A stretch of 64,000 nt of DNA from Acidobacteriota bacterium (GTDB lineage Bacteria > Acidobacteriota > UBA6911 > RPQK01 > DATIPO01): positions 42,834-106,833 of the forward strand of contig DATIPQ010000095.1 in assembly GCA_035471785.1 (NCBI GenBank), written 5' to 3'. The notes below the pieces were generated by a model, which saw only the letters and a program-made list of their open reading frames with translations, ran no database searches and had not been told where the DNA came from. Shown one piece after another: positions 17,945 through 26,343 of the stretch. Each line of letters begins with the position of its first letter. Positions within the stretch are counted from its first letter, which is position 1. A program made the translations under genes and the position numbers.

Positions 17945-19256
17945 GGAGGTCGAAGACGAGGCCCGAGGCCGCTTCGTGCTGACGGCCGAGTTATTGAATC
18001 TGGCGCGGGAACTGACGCCGCGCATGGAGCGCGTCGAGCTGGCCGAAGGCAGCGGAGAGGGGCTTGTACTGGAGGCCACGAGGCGCAGCGAGCCGCCTAT
18101 TTTGCAACAGCTTTCCGCCTCCCTGCTCCCCCGGGAGGACGGAAAAGGCGGGAGTCCGCAGCAACCCCTTCCCCTGCCGCTGTGGGCTTCCGCCTCTACC
18201 CGCACGGCGGCTCTGCTGGCGGCCCTCAACGGCTGCCGCGGACGCCTTGATCCCAAGCGCCAGCAAAGCTTTCTGCGCGCCCTGCCGGTGGAGGTCCTCA
18301 GCTTGCTGGATCCTTCGCTGGGTCAGCAGGAACGCCAGGTGTTGGGAAGTTGGGGCATCCGCAAGCTGGGCCATCTGATCGACCTGCCCAAGGGCCGACT
18401 GGCCGCCCGCCTGGGTCCTGCCGGGACGCGCCTGCAGGCCTTGTCGCGGGGAGAGGACCTGCGTCCATTTCAACCCTGGACGCCTCCCGGCGCCTTTCAA
18501 GAACGCCGCGACCTGGACTGGACGCTGGATTCGCTGGAGCCCCTTTCCTTCGCCCTCCAGGGCCTGCTGGACAAGCTTTGCCGTCGCCTGCAAAGCCGGG
18601 GAATGGCGGCCGAGGCCGTGACCTTGGAGTTGGGGCTGGATAACGGAGAAGTCTTCACCCGCACCCTGCAACTGGCCTTTCCCCTCAAGTCGTCCAAGGT
18701 GATGCACTCGCTGCTGCGCCTCGATTTGCAGGAGCGTCCCCTGGAGGCCGGCATCCACTGGCTGGCGGTGCGTCTCGAGCCGGTTCCGGCCCGCACCCTG
18801 CAGTTTTCGCTGCTGCAGGAGGCGGTGGCTGATCCCGAGAGGCTCTCACGTACTCTGGCCCGTCTGACGGCGCTGGTGGGAGAGGACATGGTGGGCTGTC
18901 CGCATCCGCTCGACACCCATCGTCCTGACGCCTTCGAGATGCGTCCGCTGCGCCTCGACGGCGGACAGCGCAAGGGCCGTTCTAAGAAGGCTTTGCCGCC
19001 GGCTCCGGCTTTCGCGGTGGCTTCGGAAGTTCCTGCTCCTGTGTTGCGCCGCTGCCGTCCGCCTGCGGCGGTGGAAATCGAACGCCGACAGGTGGTGCGC
19101 TGCGCCGGTCCCTGGCATGCCAGCGGCGACTGGTGGCGGGATGATCACGGCTATCAGCGCCAGCAATACGACGTAGAACTCAAAGACGGCGCCCTGCTGC
19201 GCCTCTTCCGCGACCCTCGCCGCGAGGGGTGGTTCTTAGAAGGTGTCTACGACTAG
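17901..19256 (+). CDS. imuB: ImuB, catalytically inactive Y-family polymerase-like mutasome protein
   Basis: A 451-residue protein. The central part follows the Y-family order: ALPVEVLSLLDP, then a helix-hairpin-helix-like region (GIRKLGHLIDLPKGRLAARLG) and a little-finger-like domain. The C-terminus CAGPWHASGDWWRDD ... LFRDPRREGWFLEGVYD is diagnostic of ImuB. The N-terminal palm region is shorter than in typical ImuB (about 500 residues), and the acidic catalytic residues of active Y-family polymerases are not seen. ImuB normally links DnaE2 to the beta clamp; a PLPLPLW stretch near residue 90 vaguely resembles a clamp-binding motif, but its position is unusual. dnaE2 follows after about 265 bp that contain a repeat element. 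Confidence 0.88.
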   Translation: MAALRYIAVFATPPEEVEDEARGRFVLTAELLNLARELTPRMERVELAEGSGEGLVLEATRRSEPPILQQLSASLLPREDGKGGSPQQPLPLPLWASASTRTAALLAALNGCRGRLDPKRQQSFLRALPVEVLSLLDPSLGQQERQVLGSWGIRKLGHLIDLPKGRLAARLGPAGTRLQALSRGEDLRPFQPWTPPGAFQERRDLDWTLDSLEPLSFALQGLLDKLCRRLQSRGMAAEAVTLELGLDNGEVFTRTLQLAFPLKSSKVMHSLLRLDLQERPLEAGIHWLAVRLEPVPARTLQFSLLQEAVADPERLSRTLARLTALVGEDMVGCPHPLDTHRPDAFEMRPLRLDGGQRKGRSKKALPPAPAFAVASEVPAPVLRRCRPPAAVEIERRQVVRCAGPWHASGDWWRDDHGYQRQQYDVELKDGALLRLFRDPRREGWFLEGVYD

Positions 19257-19378
19257 CGAGCGGCCTCATACCGCCGAGATCAATTAGGCCTTCAGCGCGG
19301 TCGCTGAACTTGATTCGTGTGTGAACTTGTTGGCCACCTGGTGACCCTAGCGGCGAGCAGCCCCTAATTTTTTATCTC

Positions 19379-19466
19379 ACACTTTCAGTGTTTCATTTGT
19401 TTTTGTACGCGAAACCCAGGGTTCCGTCCTCGCCGCGCTTCGCTTGCAGCGGACTCCACCCTGGGT
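19379..19466 (-). repeat. Dispersed intergenic repeat, copy 2 (opposite orientation)
   Basis: The stretch has CACACTTTCAGTGTTT, then AAACCCAGGG, and ends in CCCTGGGT, so an imperfect palindrome of about 53 bp is bounded by CCCAGGG and CCCTGGG. The reverse complement of 63737-63822 has the same order of blocks. It separates imuB from dnaE2. Confidence 0.7.
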
Positions 19467-19522
19467 AATGGAAGCACCTCTGAAGGCGTGAAATAAAACG
19501 ATCATGTTTGCAATCTAAGCCA

Positions 19523-22500
19523 ATGTACGCACAGAGCGCATTCAGTTTTTTGCAGGCCTCCTCGACTCCCGAGCAATTGGCCGGGCAGGCGGCCCGGTTG
19601 GGGTATGAAGCGCTGGCCCTGGCGGACTGCGACGGAGTCTACGGGGCGCCCCGCTTCTTCAAGGCCTGCCGCCGCCAGGGGGTGCGTCCGCTGGTGGGGT
19701 CGTTGGTGACGCTGCGCCTGGACGAGATGGAGGGGCGCACCTGCTCCCTGCCGCTGCTGGTGGAGAATCGGCAGGGATACCGCAATCTGTGCCGCCTGGT
19801 CACCCGCCTCAAGATGCGGGCCGGCAAGGGCGAGGGCGATGCCGGACTGCACGAAGTGGCCGAGTTCGCCGGCGGACTGACGGCCTTGACGGGCGGCTCC
19901 GAGGGCCCCTTGCACACCGCCCTGGCCCAGGGCGGACGCTGCGCCGCCCGCCGCCTGCTCGACCGCCTCTCGGCCGTCTTCCCCAAACAGCGTCTCTACC
20001 TGGAATTGCAGCGCCACCAGTGCCGCCGCCAGGAGATCGTCAACCAGGAGGTGATCGACCTCTCGCGCTCCCTCAAGTTGCCCCTGATGGCCAGCGGAGG
20101 CGTCCGCTGCGCCCGCCGCCAGGACCGTCCGCTGCTGGACGTGCTGACCTGCATCCGCCACCGCACCACGCTGGAAGCCGCCGGACGCAAACTGGCCCCC
20201 AACGCCCAGTCCTATCTCAAGCCTCCCGAGGAGATGAAAAAGCTCTTCGCCGATTGTCCCCAGGCCTGGCGCAACGCCCTGGAGTTGGGCGAGAAGCTCG
20301 ATTTCACCCTCGACAACCTGGGTTACCGCTTTCCCGACTTCCTGGCTCCCGCCGGAGAGACGCCCACCAGCTATCTGCGCAAGCTGACCGAGCAGGAAGC
20401 CCGCAAGCGCTACCGCCCCTATCACCAGCGCGCCCGCCGCCAGATCGCCCGCGAACTCGACCTTATCGAAAAGCTCGACCTGGCCGGCTACTTCCTCATC
20501 GTCTGGGACATCGTGCGCTATTGCCGCCGCCGCGACATCCTGGTGCAGGGACGCGGGTCGGCCGCCAACAGCGCCGTCTGCTACAGCCTGGGGATCACCG
20601 CCGTCGACCCGGTGGGGATGGACCTGCTCTTCGAGCGCTTTCTTTCCGAAGAGCGGGGCGAGTGGCCCGACATCGATCTCGACCTGCCCAGCGGAGACCG
20701 GCGCGAAGAGGTCATCCAGCACGTCTACCAGCGCTACGGACGGAGGGGAGCCGCCATGACGGCCAACGTCATCACCTACCGGGGCAAGAGCGCCGCCCGC
20801 CAGGTGGGCAAGGCGCTGGGATTCCCCGAGGAGACGCTGGGAAAGCTCTCGCGCCTGATGAGCGTCTTCCATGAAAAAGTAGAGGAGGAAGAGCGCCAAA
20901 AACGTTTCCTGGAAGCCGGCATCCCCCTCGATGAGCGCCGCGCCCAGTGCTTTTTTCACCTCTGGAAGCAGATCCAGAACCTGCCCCGCCACCTGGGTCA
21001 GCATTCGGGCGGACTGGTTCTGGCCCAGGGAGCCCTGGACGACGTGGTCCCGCTGGAAAACGCCACCATGCCGGGCCGCCACGTCATCCAGTGGGACAAG
21101 GAAGACTGCGCCGACCTGGGAATCATCAAGGTCGACTTGCTGGGCCTGGGAATGATGTCGGCCCTGCAGGACGCCATCCGCCTCATCGAGCAAAGGGGAG
21201 GCGAGATCGACCTGGCCCACCTTCCCCAGAACGACCCCAAGACCTACGACCTGCTGCAAAAGGCTGATACCGTGGGCGTTTTTCAGGTGGAAAGCCGGGC
21301 CCAGATGGCCACCTTGCCCCGCCTCAAGCCCACCTGCTTCTACGACCTGGTGGTGGAGGTGGCGCTCATCCGTCCCGGCCCGGTGGTGGGACAGATGGTG
21401 CATCCGTACCTGCGCCGCCGCAACGGGGAAGAGCCGGTCAGCTATCCCCACCCCAGCCTGGAGCCCATCCTCAAGCGGACGCTGGGCGTGCCCCTCTTCC
21501 AGGAACAGCTCATGAAAATCGCCATGACGGCGGCCGGATTCACGGGCGGACAGGCCGAGCAACTGCGCCGCGCCATGGGATTCAAGCGTTCAACCGAGGC
21601 CATGGACGAGTTGGAGGACGACCTGCTGCGGGGCATGGCCCGACGCGGCATCCGCGGCCAGGCGGCTGAGGAGATCCTGCGCTATGTCAAGTCCTTCGCC
21701 CTCTACGGCTTTCCGGAATCGCATTCGGCCAGCTTCGCCTTGCTGGCCTACGCCAGCGCCTATATGAAGGCTCACTTTCCGGCCGAATTCTATGCCGCCC
21801 TGCTCAACAACCAGCCCATGGGCTTCTACCATCCCGCCACCCTGGTCAAGGACGCCCAGCATCGGGGGCAGAGGGTGCGTCCGGTGGACGTGCAGCGCTC
21901 CCACTGCCTGTGCTCGGTTGAAGAGGACGGCTCGCTGCGGCTGGGACTGATTTACGCGTCCGGGCTGCGCCGCCAGAAGGCGCAGGACATCGAAGCCGAA
22001 CGCCGCCGGCGGCCCTTCGCCTCTCTCGACGACCTGCGCCGCCGCTGCTCGCTGCAGCGCAAGGAAATGGCCGTGCTGGCTCAGATCGGAGCCCTCAACA
22101 GCCTGGGCATGAAACGCCGTCAGGCCCTCTGGCAGGTGGAAAAGGCCTGCCGCCCCGGAGGTCCTCTCTTCAAGAAGCAAGAGGCTGCAGAAGCCCCCGA
22201 GTCCTCGCCCCTGCGCGAGATGGACGCCTCTGAACGCCTGCAAGCCGACTACCGGGGCAGCGGACTCACCATCGGTCCTCACCCCCTGGCGCTGCGCCGG
22301 AAAGAGCTTTCCAGCCAGGGCATCGTGCAGGCCTCAGGCCTGGCCAAGCTGCGTCATGGAAGCTGGGTCAAGGTGGCGGGGATGGTGATCGTGCGCCAGC
22401 GTCCCATGACCGCCAAGGGGTTCCTCTTCATGAGCCTCGAGGACGAGACCGGCATCAGCAACATCGTGGTCACGCCCCGGCTCTTCGAGGAGCAGCGCCT

Positions 22501-22636
22501 CACCTTGCTGGGCAACTCCTGCCTGATAGTGGAAGGCCGCCTGCAAAGCCGCCACAACGTCATCTCGGTCAAGGCGGCCCGCTTTCAACCCTTCGATCCC
22601 CGCACCCCCCGCACCCGCTCCCACGACTTCCACTGA
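19523..22636 (+). CDS. dnaE2: Error-prone DNA polymerase III alpha subunit DnaE2 (ImuC)
   Basis: About 1037 residues from the ATG at 19523 (an in-frame TTG at 19508 is possible). Domains: a degenerate PHP domain (about 1-200), polymerase core, and a C-terminal OB fold (GSWVKVAGMVIVRQRPMTAKG). Catalytic aspartates sit in PDIDLDL (383-387) and further core motifs are VQGRGSAANSAVCYSLGI, HSGGLVLAQG and GIIKVDLLGLGMM. The PHP metal ligands are lost: the N-terminal HxHS is AQSA and the later NDVH is GGVR, so no proofreading activity is expected. With ImuA and ImuB it forms the translesion mutasome. The length fits DnaE2 (about 1000-1100) and is shorter than replicative DnaE. Confidence 0.95.
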   Translation: MYAQSAFSFLQASSTPEQLAGQAARLGYEALALADCDGVYGAPRFFKACRRQGVRPLVGSLVTLRLDEMEGRTCSLPLLVENRQGYRNLCRLVTRLKMRAGKGEGDAGLHEVAEFAGGLTALTGGSEGPLHTALAQGGRCAARRLLDRLSAVFPKQRLYLELQRHQCRRQEIVNQEVIDLSRSLKLPLMASGGVRCARRQDRPLLDVLTCIRHRTTLEAAGRKLAPNAQSYLKPPEEMKKLFADCPQAWRNALELGEKLDFTLDNLGYRFPDFLAPAGETPTSYLRKLTEQEARKRYRPYHQRARRQIARELDLIEKLDLAGYFLIVWDIVRYCRRRDILVQGRGSAANSAVCYSLGITAVDPVGMDLLFERFLSEERGEWPDIDLDLPSGDRREEVIQHVYQRYGRRGAAMTANVITYRGKSAARQVGKALGFPEETLGKLSRLMSVFHEKVEEEERQKRFLEAGIPLDERRAQCFFHLWKQIQNLPRHLGQHSGGLVLAQGALDDVVPLENATMPGRHVIQWDKEDCADLGIIKVDLLGLGMMSALQDAIRLIEQRGGEIDLAHLPQNDPKTYDLLQKADTVGVFQVESRAQMATLPRLKPTCFYDLVVEVALIRPGPVVGQMVHPYLRRRNGEEPVSYPHPSLEPILKRTLGVPLFQEQLMKIAMTAAGFTGGQAEQLRRAMGFKRSTEAMDELEDDLLRGMARRGIRGQAAEEILRYVKSFALYGFPESHSASFALLAYASAYMKAHFPAEFYAALLNNQPMGFYHPATLVKDAQHRGQRVRPVDVQRSHCLCSVEEDGSLRLGLIYASGLRRQKAQDIEAERRRRPFASLDDLRRRCSLQRKEMAVLAQIGALNSLGMKRRQALWQVEKACRPGGPLFKKQEAAEAPESSPLREMDASERLQADYRGSGLTIGPHPLALRRKELSSQGIVQASGLAKLRHGSWVKVAGMVIVRQRPMTAKGFLFMSLEDETGISNIVVTPRLFEEQRLTLLGNSCLIVEGRLQSRHNVISVKAARFQPFDPRTPRTRSHDFH

Positions 22637-22947
22637 GGGAGCATCTGCAAAAGCCCCATAGCCGGCCGAGTGACTTTCTGTGAAACGGCCCCGCCCTCCA
22701 GCCGCGCCTGCAGCACTGCCCTCCATCGCCGCAAGGATGCGCCACTGCCGCCAACTTCCAGATCCCAACGATCCCAACTGCCAAAACTCCCAAGACTCCC
22801 AAGTGCGTGTGGCCGTGGACTGGTGAGTTGAAGATGGGGTGCTGGAAGTTCGACCCAAGGTCGTGGAAACTGAGCTGATCCTTGACCTGGTGGCAGGCGC
22901 ATCCTTGCGGCGATCCCCACCGGAGCCACAGGCATCCGCGAAAGCCA
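22637..22947. other. Gene-free stretch with an inverted repeat
   Basis: About 310 bp between convergent dnaE2 and the DUF3179 gene. I see no coding potential. It holds an exact 19-bp inverted repeat pair and an A/C-rich low-complexity run (CCCAACGATCCCAACTGCC and following). Confidence 0.7.
22727..22915. repeat. 189-bp element bounded by 19-bp perfect inverted repeats
   Basis: ATCGCCGCAAGGATGCGCC at 22727-22745 is the exact reverse complement of 22897-22915. With one or two gaps the similarity runs inward for another 7-9 bp. Size and ends resemble a small non-autonomous element, but no target-site duplication is evident. Confidence 0.6.
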
Positions 22948-24174
22948 CTATCGAACGCCGGCGTTGTAGACCGAAGTCTCAGGATTGAACTGCTTCCAGT
23001 CGAACCAGTAGTCCTTGATCACGGGCAGGCGCTCGAGTTGCTTGCCTTCAAGGGGCCCCGAGAGAGCGGTGCCTGAGAAATCCCACTCGCTGCCGGTCTG
23101 GGCGTCGACCAGGCGCAGCGGATCGCTTTCGGCCTTGCGGTAGAGATCCAGCCGTTGTCCTTCCACCTGACGGTGGAAAGCCCGCACCGAGTTCCCGTCT
23201 TCGGCCACCACCAGCAACAGGGCCTGTCCGCCCAGCAGGTCGGCGATGGGGTTCTGTTTCCGCAGCACGTCCATGGGATAGGCCTTGGCGCGTCCGCCCA
23301 GCTTCAGGCCCAGCACCAGGGCGCCCAGCTCGACTTCGTCCCCTCCATCGACCGAAGTGGGAAAGGCGAAGGGTCCGCCGTCCTGGGGACGCTTCTCCCC
23401 GGGCCCGAAGTAGAACTCGGCGTAGCGATCGTCAGGGGCCAGCACCTGGGTATCGGGATGCTCCCGCTTCCAAATGGCGAAGGACACCTCGTCGAAGGGC
23501 TTCAAGGTCAGGCGGCTGCCCTTGAGCGGACCCTGGATGGCCTCTCCGGTCACCTGCTGCCACCAGCTTCCGGTCTGGTGGTCCTTCATGATGAAGTTTT
23601 GGTTGTTGAGGCCCACCAGCTCGAAGGTCAGAGCCTGTCCGTCGACCGTCGCCTCCCACACCAGACCGGTGTGGCAGAGCGATCAGTAGGTCACTACGAA
23701 AGGCTCGCCGGCCAGCCGTTCGTTGACGATGTGGTGGTAGGACACCATCTTGACCGGATAGGCCAGCGCTTTGCCGCCCACCGTCAGGCCCATGACCATC
23801 TCTTCGTCGGCCACGTGATCGGCCTGGGCCGCCGCCAGGTAGCGTCCGCCGTCAAGACGCTCGAACATCGAGGTGATGACGCTCTTTCCCATGCTCAGGT
23901 AGGCCGTCCCCAGCAACAGGCACAGGCAGACCACCAGTCCGATGCGGTAGAGCAGGGAGGAGGTGCGGGACCACAGGTAAAAGGTCAGCAGGACACCCAG
24001 GGTCAACAAGGCCGCCGACAGCAGCACCTGCCAGGAATGAAGGAAGTAAGACCATTCGATAGCGGCCGGCGTCTGGGTTCGGGTGGGGCTGATCAAGATG
24101 ATGGCCAGGTAGAAGATCCCCACCGAAAGTCCGGTCAGCAGGAAGGGCAGGATCTGCAAGAGACGCTTTTTCAT
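22948..24174 (-). CDS. DUF3179 membrane protein with in-frame UGA: candidate selenoprotein
   Basis: Read through the UGA at 23685-23683, the gene gives one 408-residue protein. Residues 1-100 hold three membrane helices (about 7-29, 48-68, 76-95). Then comes the DUF3179 core: VMGLTVGGKALAYPVKMVS, HHIVNERLAGEPFVVTY, residue 164 (UGA), SLC, HTGLVWEATVDG, LTFELVGLNNQ, WWQQVTGEAIQGPLKG. A second DUF3179-like half follows. In the family the segment reads TYCPLC; here the UGA replaces exactly the first Cys, giving U164-x-x-C167. The frame is identical on both sides and the downstream 246 codons are intact, which argues against decay. A hairpin right after the UGA fits a bacterial SECIS. Function of DUF3179 is unknown; the U-x-x-C motif suggests thiol/selenol redox chemistry on the periplasmic face. 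Start at 24174 (MKKRLLQILPF) gives a sensible N-terminus. The alternative is a point nonsense change TGC to TGA. Confidence 0.75.
23649..23682 (-). promoter_or_regulatory. Candidate SECIS element just 3' of the in-frame UGA
   Basis: In the mRNA the UGA is followed by 8 nt, then CCACACC, loop GGUCU, and GGUGUGG: a perfect 7-bp stem at 23656-23674. Outside a G-G mismatch the stem continues (U-A, C-G, U-G, then G-C, C-G, U-A with one bulge). The loop starts 16 nt after the UGA. The E. coli fdhF SECIS apical loop also contains GGUCU at a similar distance, where SelB recognises it. Confidence 0.7.
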
Positions 24175-24317
24175 TGGTCTTGTTTTAACGCAGATGGGTG
24201 TGGGTTGCCAAGCAGCCCCCCTTCGCCAAGGCAATGGAGGGCGGGCCGTCGCCGAGGCTCCGGTCCGGGGTGCTAAGATGAATCTCGCCAACCGACGGCA
24301 GAATACGAGGAGCCGCA

Positions 24318-25544
24318 ATGGATTTTAGATGGACTCGTTTCGCTCTTTTTGCCGGCCTGTGCACGGCGCTTAGCCTTGTATGGCTGCAGGCACGCACTTT
24401 TCCGCAGTTGGTGTTGGGAGGCGGCTTCGAAGCCGTGCTCATCGTCACCAACACTTCGTCGGAGGCCGGCTGGACGGGAGAAGTACGGCTCTTGCAGGAA
24501 AACGAGCGCCTCTGGACCACGGCCTGGCTGCTGGACGGTGTCCCGCAGGCCGACGGCATTTTTCAGGTCAACCTGGCGGCGGGAGGCTCGCGCCGTTTCC
24601 GCCTCACCTCCGACCTCAACCTGCCCCGCATCGGCTATCTCAGGGTGCTGGCTCAGGGCGCCTCCAGCGCGCAGGACCTGGCTCTCTCTTATTTCTTCAA
24701 CCTCCGGCAGGGCGGCGAGTTGACCGATTCCACCGGCGTTACCGATCCTCCCCAGACCAAGTGGATGCGCATTCCGGTGGAGCAGAACTTCCCAAGACAG
24801 CGCACCGGCATTGCCCTGGCCGCCTTTCAGAGCACGGCGGACTTCGACATCGTCATGCGGCTCTTCAATTCCGGGGGCAATCAGGTCGGCGTCGAGGCTT
24901 TCGACTACGGCGGTCATCTGGCCCGCTTCGTGGACGAGATCTTCGACAACGTGCCCGACGACTTCGTGGGATCGGTGCAGATCGAGTCCGACGAGGGACT
25001 CTTCGTAACAGCCTTGCGTCAGGAGTTGGTGGAGGGCGGATCGCAGTTGACGGCCGTGCCTCCGCGTCCTCTGGCCGAGTTGCAAAGCGCCGCCTTCGCG
25101 CTGGGCGAGACCATTCCAGAAGATTTCACCTGCGACTCGCCCTCCATCTTCACGCCGGCCCTGTTCTGGTCGCCGGCCCCGCCTGTGGCCCCGCAAGAGT
25201 CCGTAAGCTACGTGATGATCCTGGACGACGCCGACGCCGGGTTTTTCCCCCTCTGGGTGGTCTACGACATTCCTGCCTTTACCAGGCACATCCCCGAGTT
25301 GAATGAGATCGAGCAGACCGACGGCTTTCTGCCCCTGGGCGGCGTGCACGGTCTCAACGGCTTCGGATCGCTGGGCTACGCTCCGCCTTGCCCCATCCTC
25401 GGCGATCCTCATCGTCTTTTCTTCCGGCTCTATGCCATCCAGGGGTTTCTCAACTTCCAGCCGGGCGCTACGGCGGCTCAAATTGAGGCCGCCATCCAAG
25501 GGCGCATTCTGGCCGCCGCCCAGACCATGGCTCTCGACCAATAG
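24318..25544 (+). CDS. Secreted protein with C-terminal PEBP (YbhB/YbcL-like) domain
   Basis: A 408-residue exported protein (signal MDFRWTRFALFAGLCTALSLV). Residues about 30-250 are a beta-rich region; its second half (TGIALAAF ... MRLFNSGGNQVGVEAFDYGG ... DFVGSVQIESDEGLFVTALRQE) is the module also found in other exported proteins of this window. Residues about 255-408 are a phosphatidylethanolamine-binding-protein domain: LFWSPAPP, SYVMILDDADA, GFGSLGYAPPCPILGDPHR and FFRLYAI. Bacterial PEBP proteins bind small anionic ligands; most lack a fused N-terminal region, so this fusion is unusual. It is divergent from the DUF3179 gene across about 140 bp and followed closely by a methyltransferase. 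Confidence 0.8.
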   Translation: MDFRWTRFALFAGLCTALSLVWLQARTFPQLVLGGGFEAVLIVTNTSSEAGWTGEVRLLQENERLWTTAWLLDGVPQADGIFQVNLAAGGSRRFRLTSDLNLPRIGYLRVLAQGASSAQDLALSYFFNLRQGGELTDSTGVTDPPQTKWMRIPVEQNFPRQRTGIALAAFQSTADFDIVMRLFNSGGNQVGVEAFDYGGHLARFVDEIFDNVPDDFVGSVQIESDEGLFVTALRQELVEGGSQLTAVPPRPLAELQSAAFALGETIPEDFTCDSPSIFTPALFWSPAPPVAPQESVSYVMILDDADAGFFPLWVVYDIPAFTRHIPELNEIEQTDGFLPLGGVHGLNGFGSLGYAPPCPILGDPHRLFFRLYAIQGFLNFQPGATAAQIEAAIQGRILAAAQTMALDQ

Positions 25545-25563
25545 ACATCCAGGCCTTTCATCC

Positions 25564-26310
25564 ATGGTTGATTTTTCCCGGCGCAGCGACGAGAAGGAGA
25601 TGATCGATTCACCCCACCTGCTGCAGCCGGGCGAGATGGAGCAGACGCTGCGCGAACTCAACCTGGTCAACCGTTGGCTGGGCGGGGCCGAGGCCGTGCT
25701 GGGTCCGGCCCGCGCCGAGCTTTCGCGTCTGCACAGCGCATCACCGCCGGGGCGTTCGTTCAGGGTGCTCGACGTGGGCGCGGGAGGCGGCGACATCCCG
25801 CGCCGTCTTCTGCAGTGGGCCCGCCGGCGAGGCATTCCCCTGTCCATCATGGCCGTCGACTTCAATCCTCAGGCCAACGTCATCGCCGCCCGATCGGCCC
25901 CGAGCGACTCGATCAGGTTCGTCACCGCCGACGTCCTCGCCTTGCCCTTCGCCCCCAAAGCCTTCGACCTGGTGCTGTGTTCGGCCTTTCTCCATCACTT
26001 TCCCGAGGAGGCTGCCGCCCGGGTGCTGCGGGCTCTGCGGACGGCGGCGGGGCAGGCCGTCCTGGTCAACGATCTTCACCGCCATCCTTTCGCCTACTGG
26101 AGCTTTCGGCTGTTGAGCGGACTGCTCTCGCGTTCGCGGGCTATCCGCCACGACGGACCTCTGTCCATCCTGCGCGGATTCCGCCGCCGCGAATTGGAGC
26201 GGACCTTCCGGGAAGCGGGATTCAAGAAGCTGCAAATCACCTGGCGCTGGGCCTTCCGCTGGAGCGCGATAGGCCGCGCGGAGGATACACGAGATTCGGT
26301 ATTGCGATAA
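25564..26310 (+). CDS. Class I SAM-dependent methyltransferase
   Basis: A 248-residue soluble enzyme. The SAM-binding motif I is FRVLDVGAGGGDIPRRLL, motif II ends in IMAVDFNP, and motif IV is FDLVLCSAFLHHFPEEAA, typical of the Methyltransf_11/25 group. The N-terminal LRELNLVNRWLGG segment is seen in methyltransferases linked to polyketide or quinone-like lipid genes in other bacteria. No such genes are adjacent here, so the substrate is unknown. It begins 19 bp after the PEBP gene and has no clear ribosome site, so it may be translated by coupling. Confidence 0.85.
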   Translation: MVDFSRRSDEKEMIDSPHLLQPGEMEQTLRELNLVNRWLGGAEAVLGPARAELSRLHSASPPGRSFRVLDVGAGGGDIPRRLLQWARRRGIPLSIMAVDFNPQANVIAARSAPSDSIRFVTADVLALPFAPKAFDLVLCSAFLHHFPEEAAARVLRALRTAAGQAVLVNDLHRHPFAYWSFRLLSGLLSRSRAIRHDGPLSILRGFRRRELERTFREAGFKKLQITWRWAFRWSAIGRAEDTRDSVLR

Positions 26311-26343
26311 AATAGCCGGATAATTCAACCAGGAGACGAGATA

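Noticed and set aside
22948-23661. Separate gene starting at GTG 23661 for the second half of the DUF3179 protein
   Set aside because: It would start inside the conserved domain, lacks a signal or ribosome site, and is in the same frame as the upstream part; readthrough of the UGA explains both.
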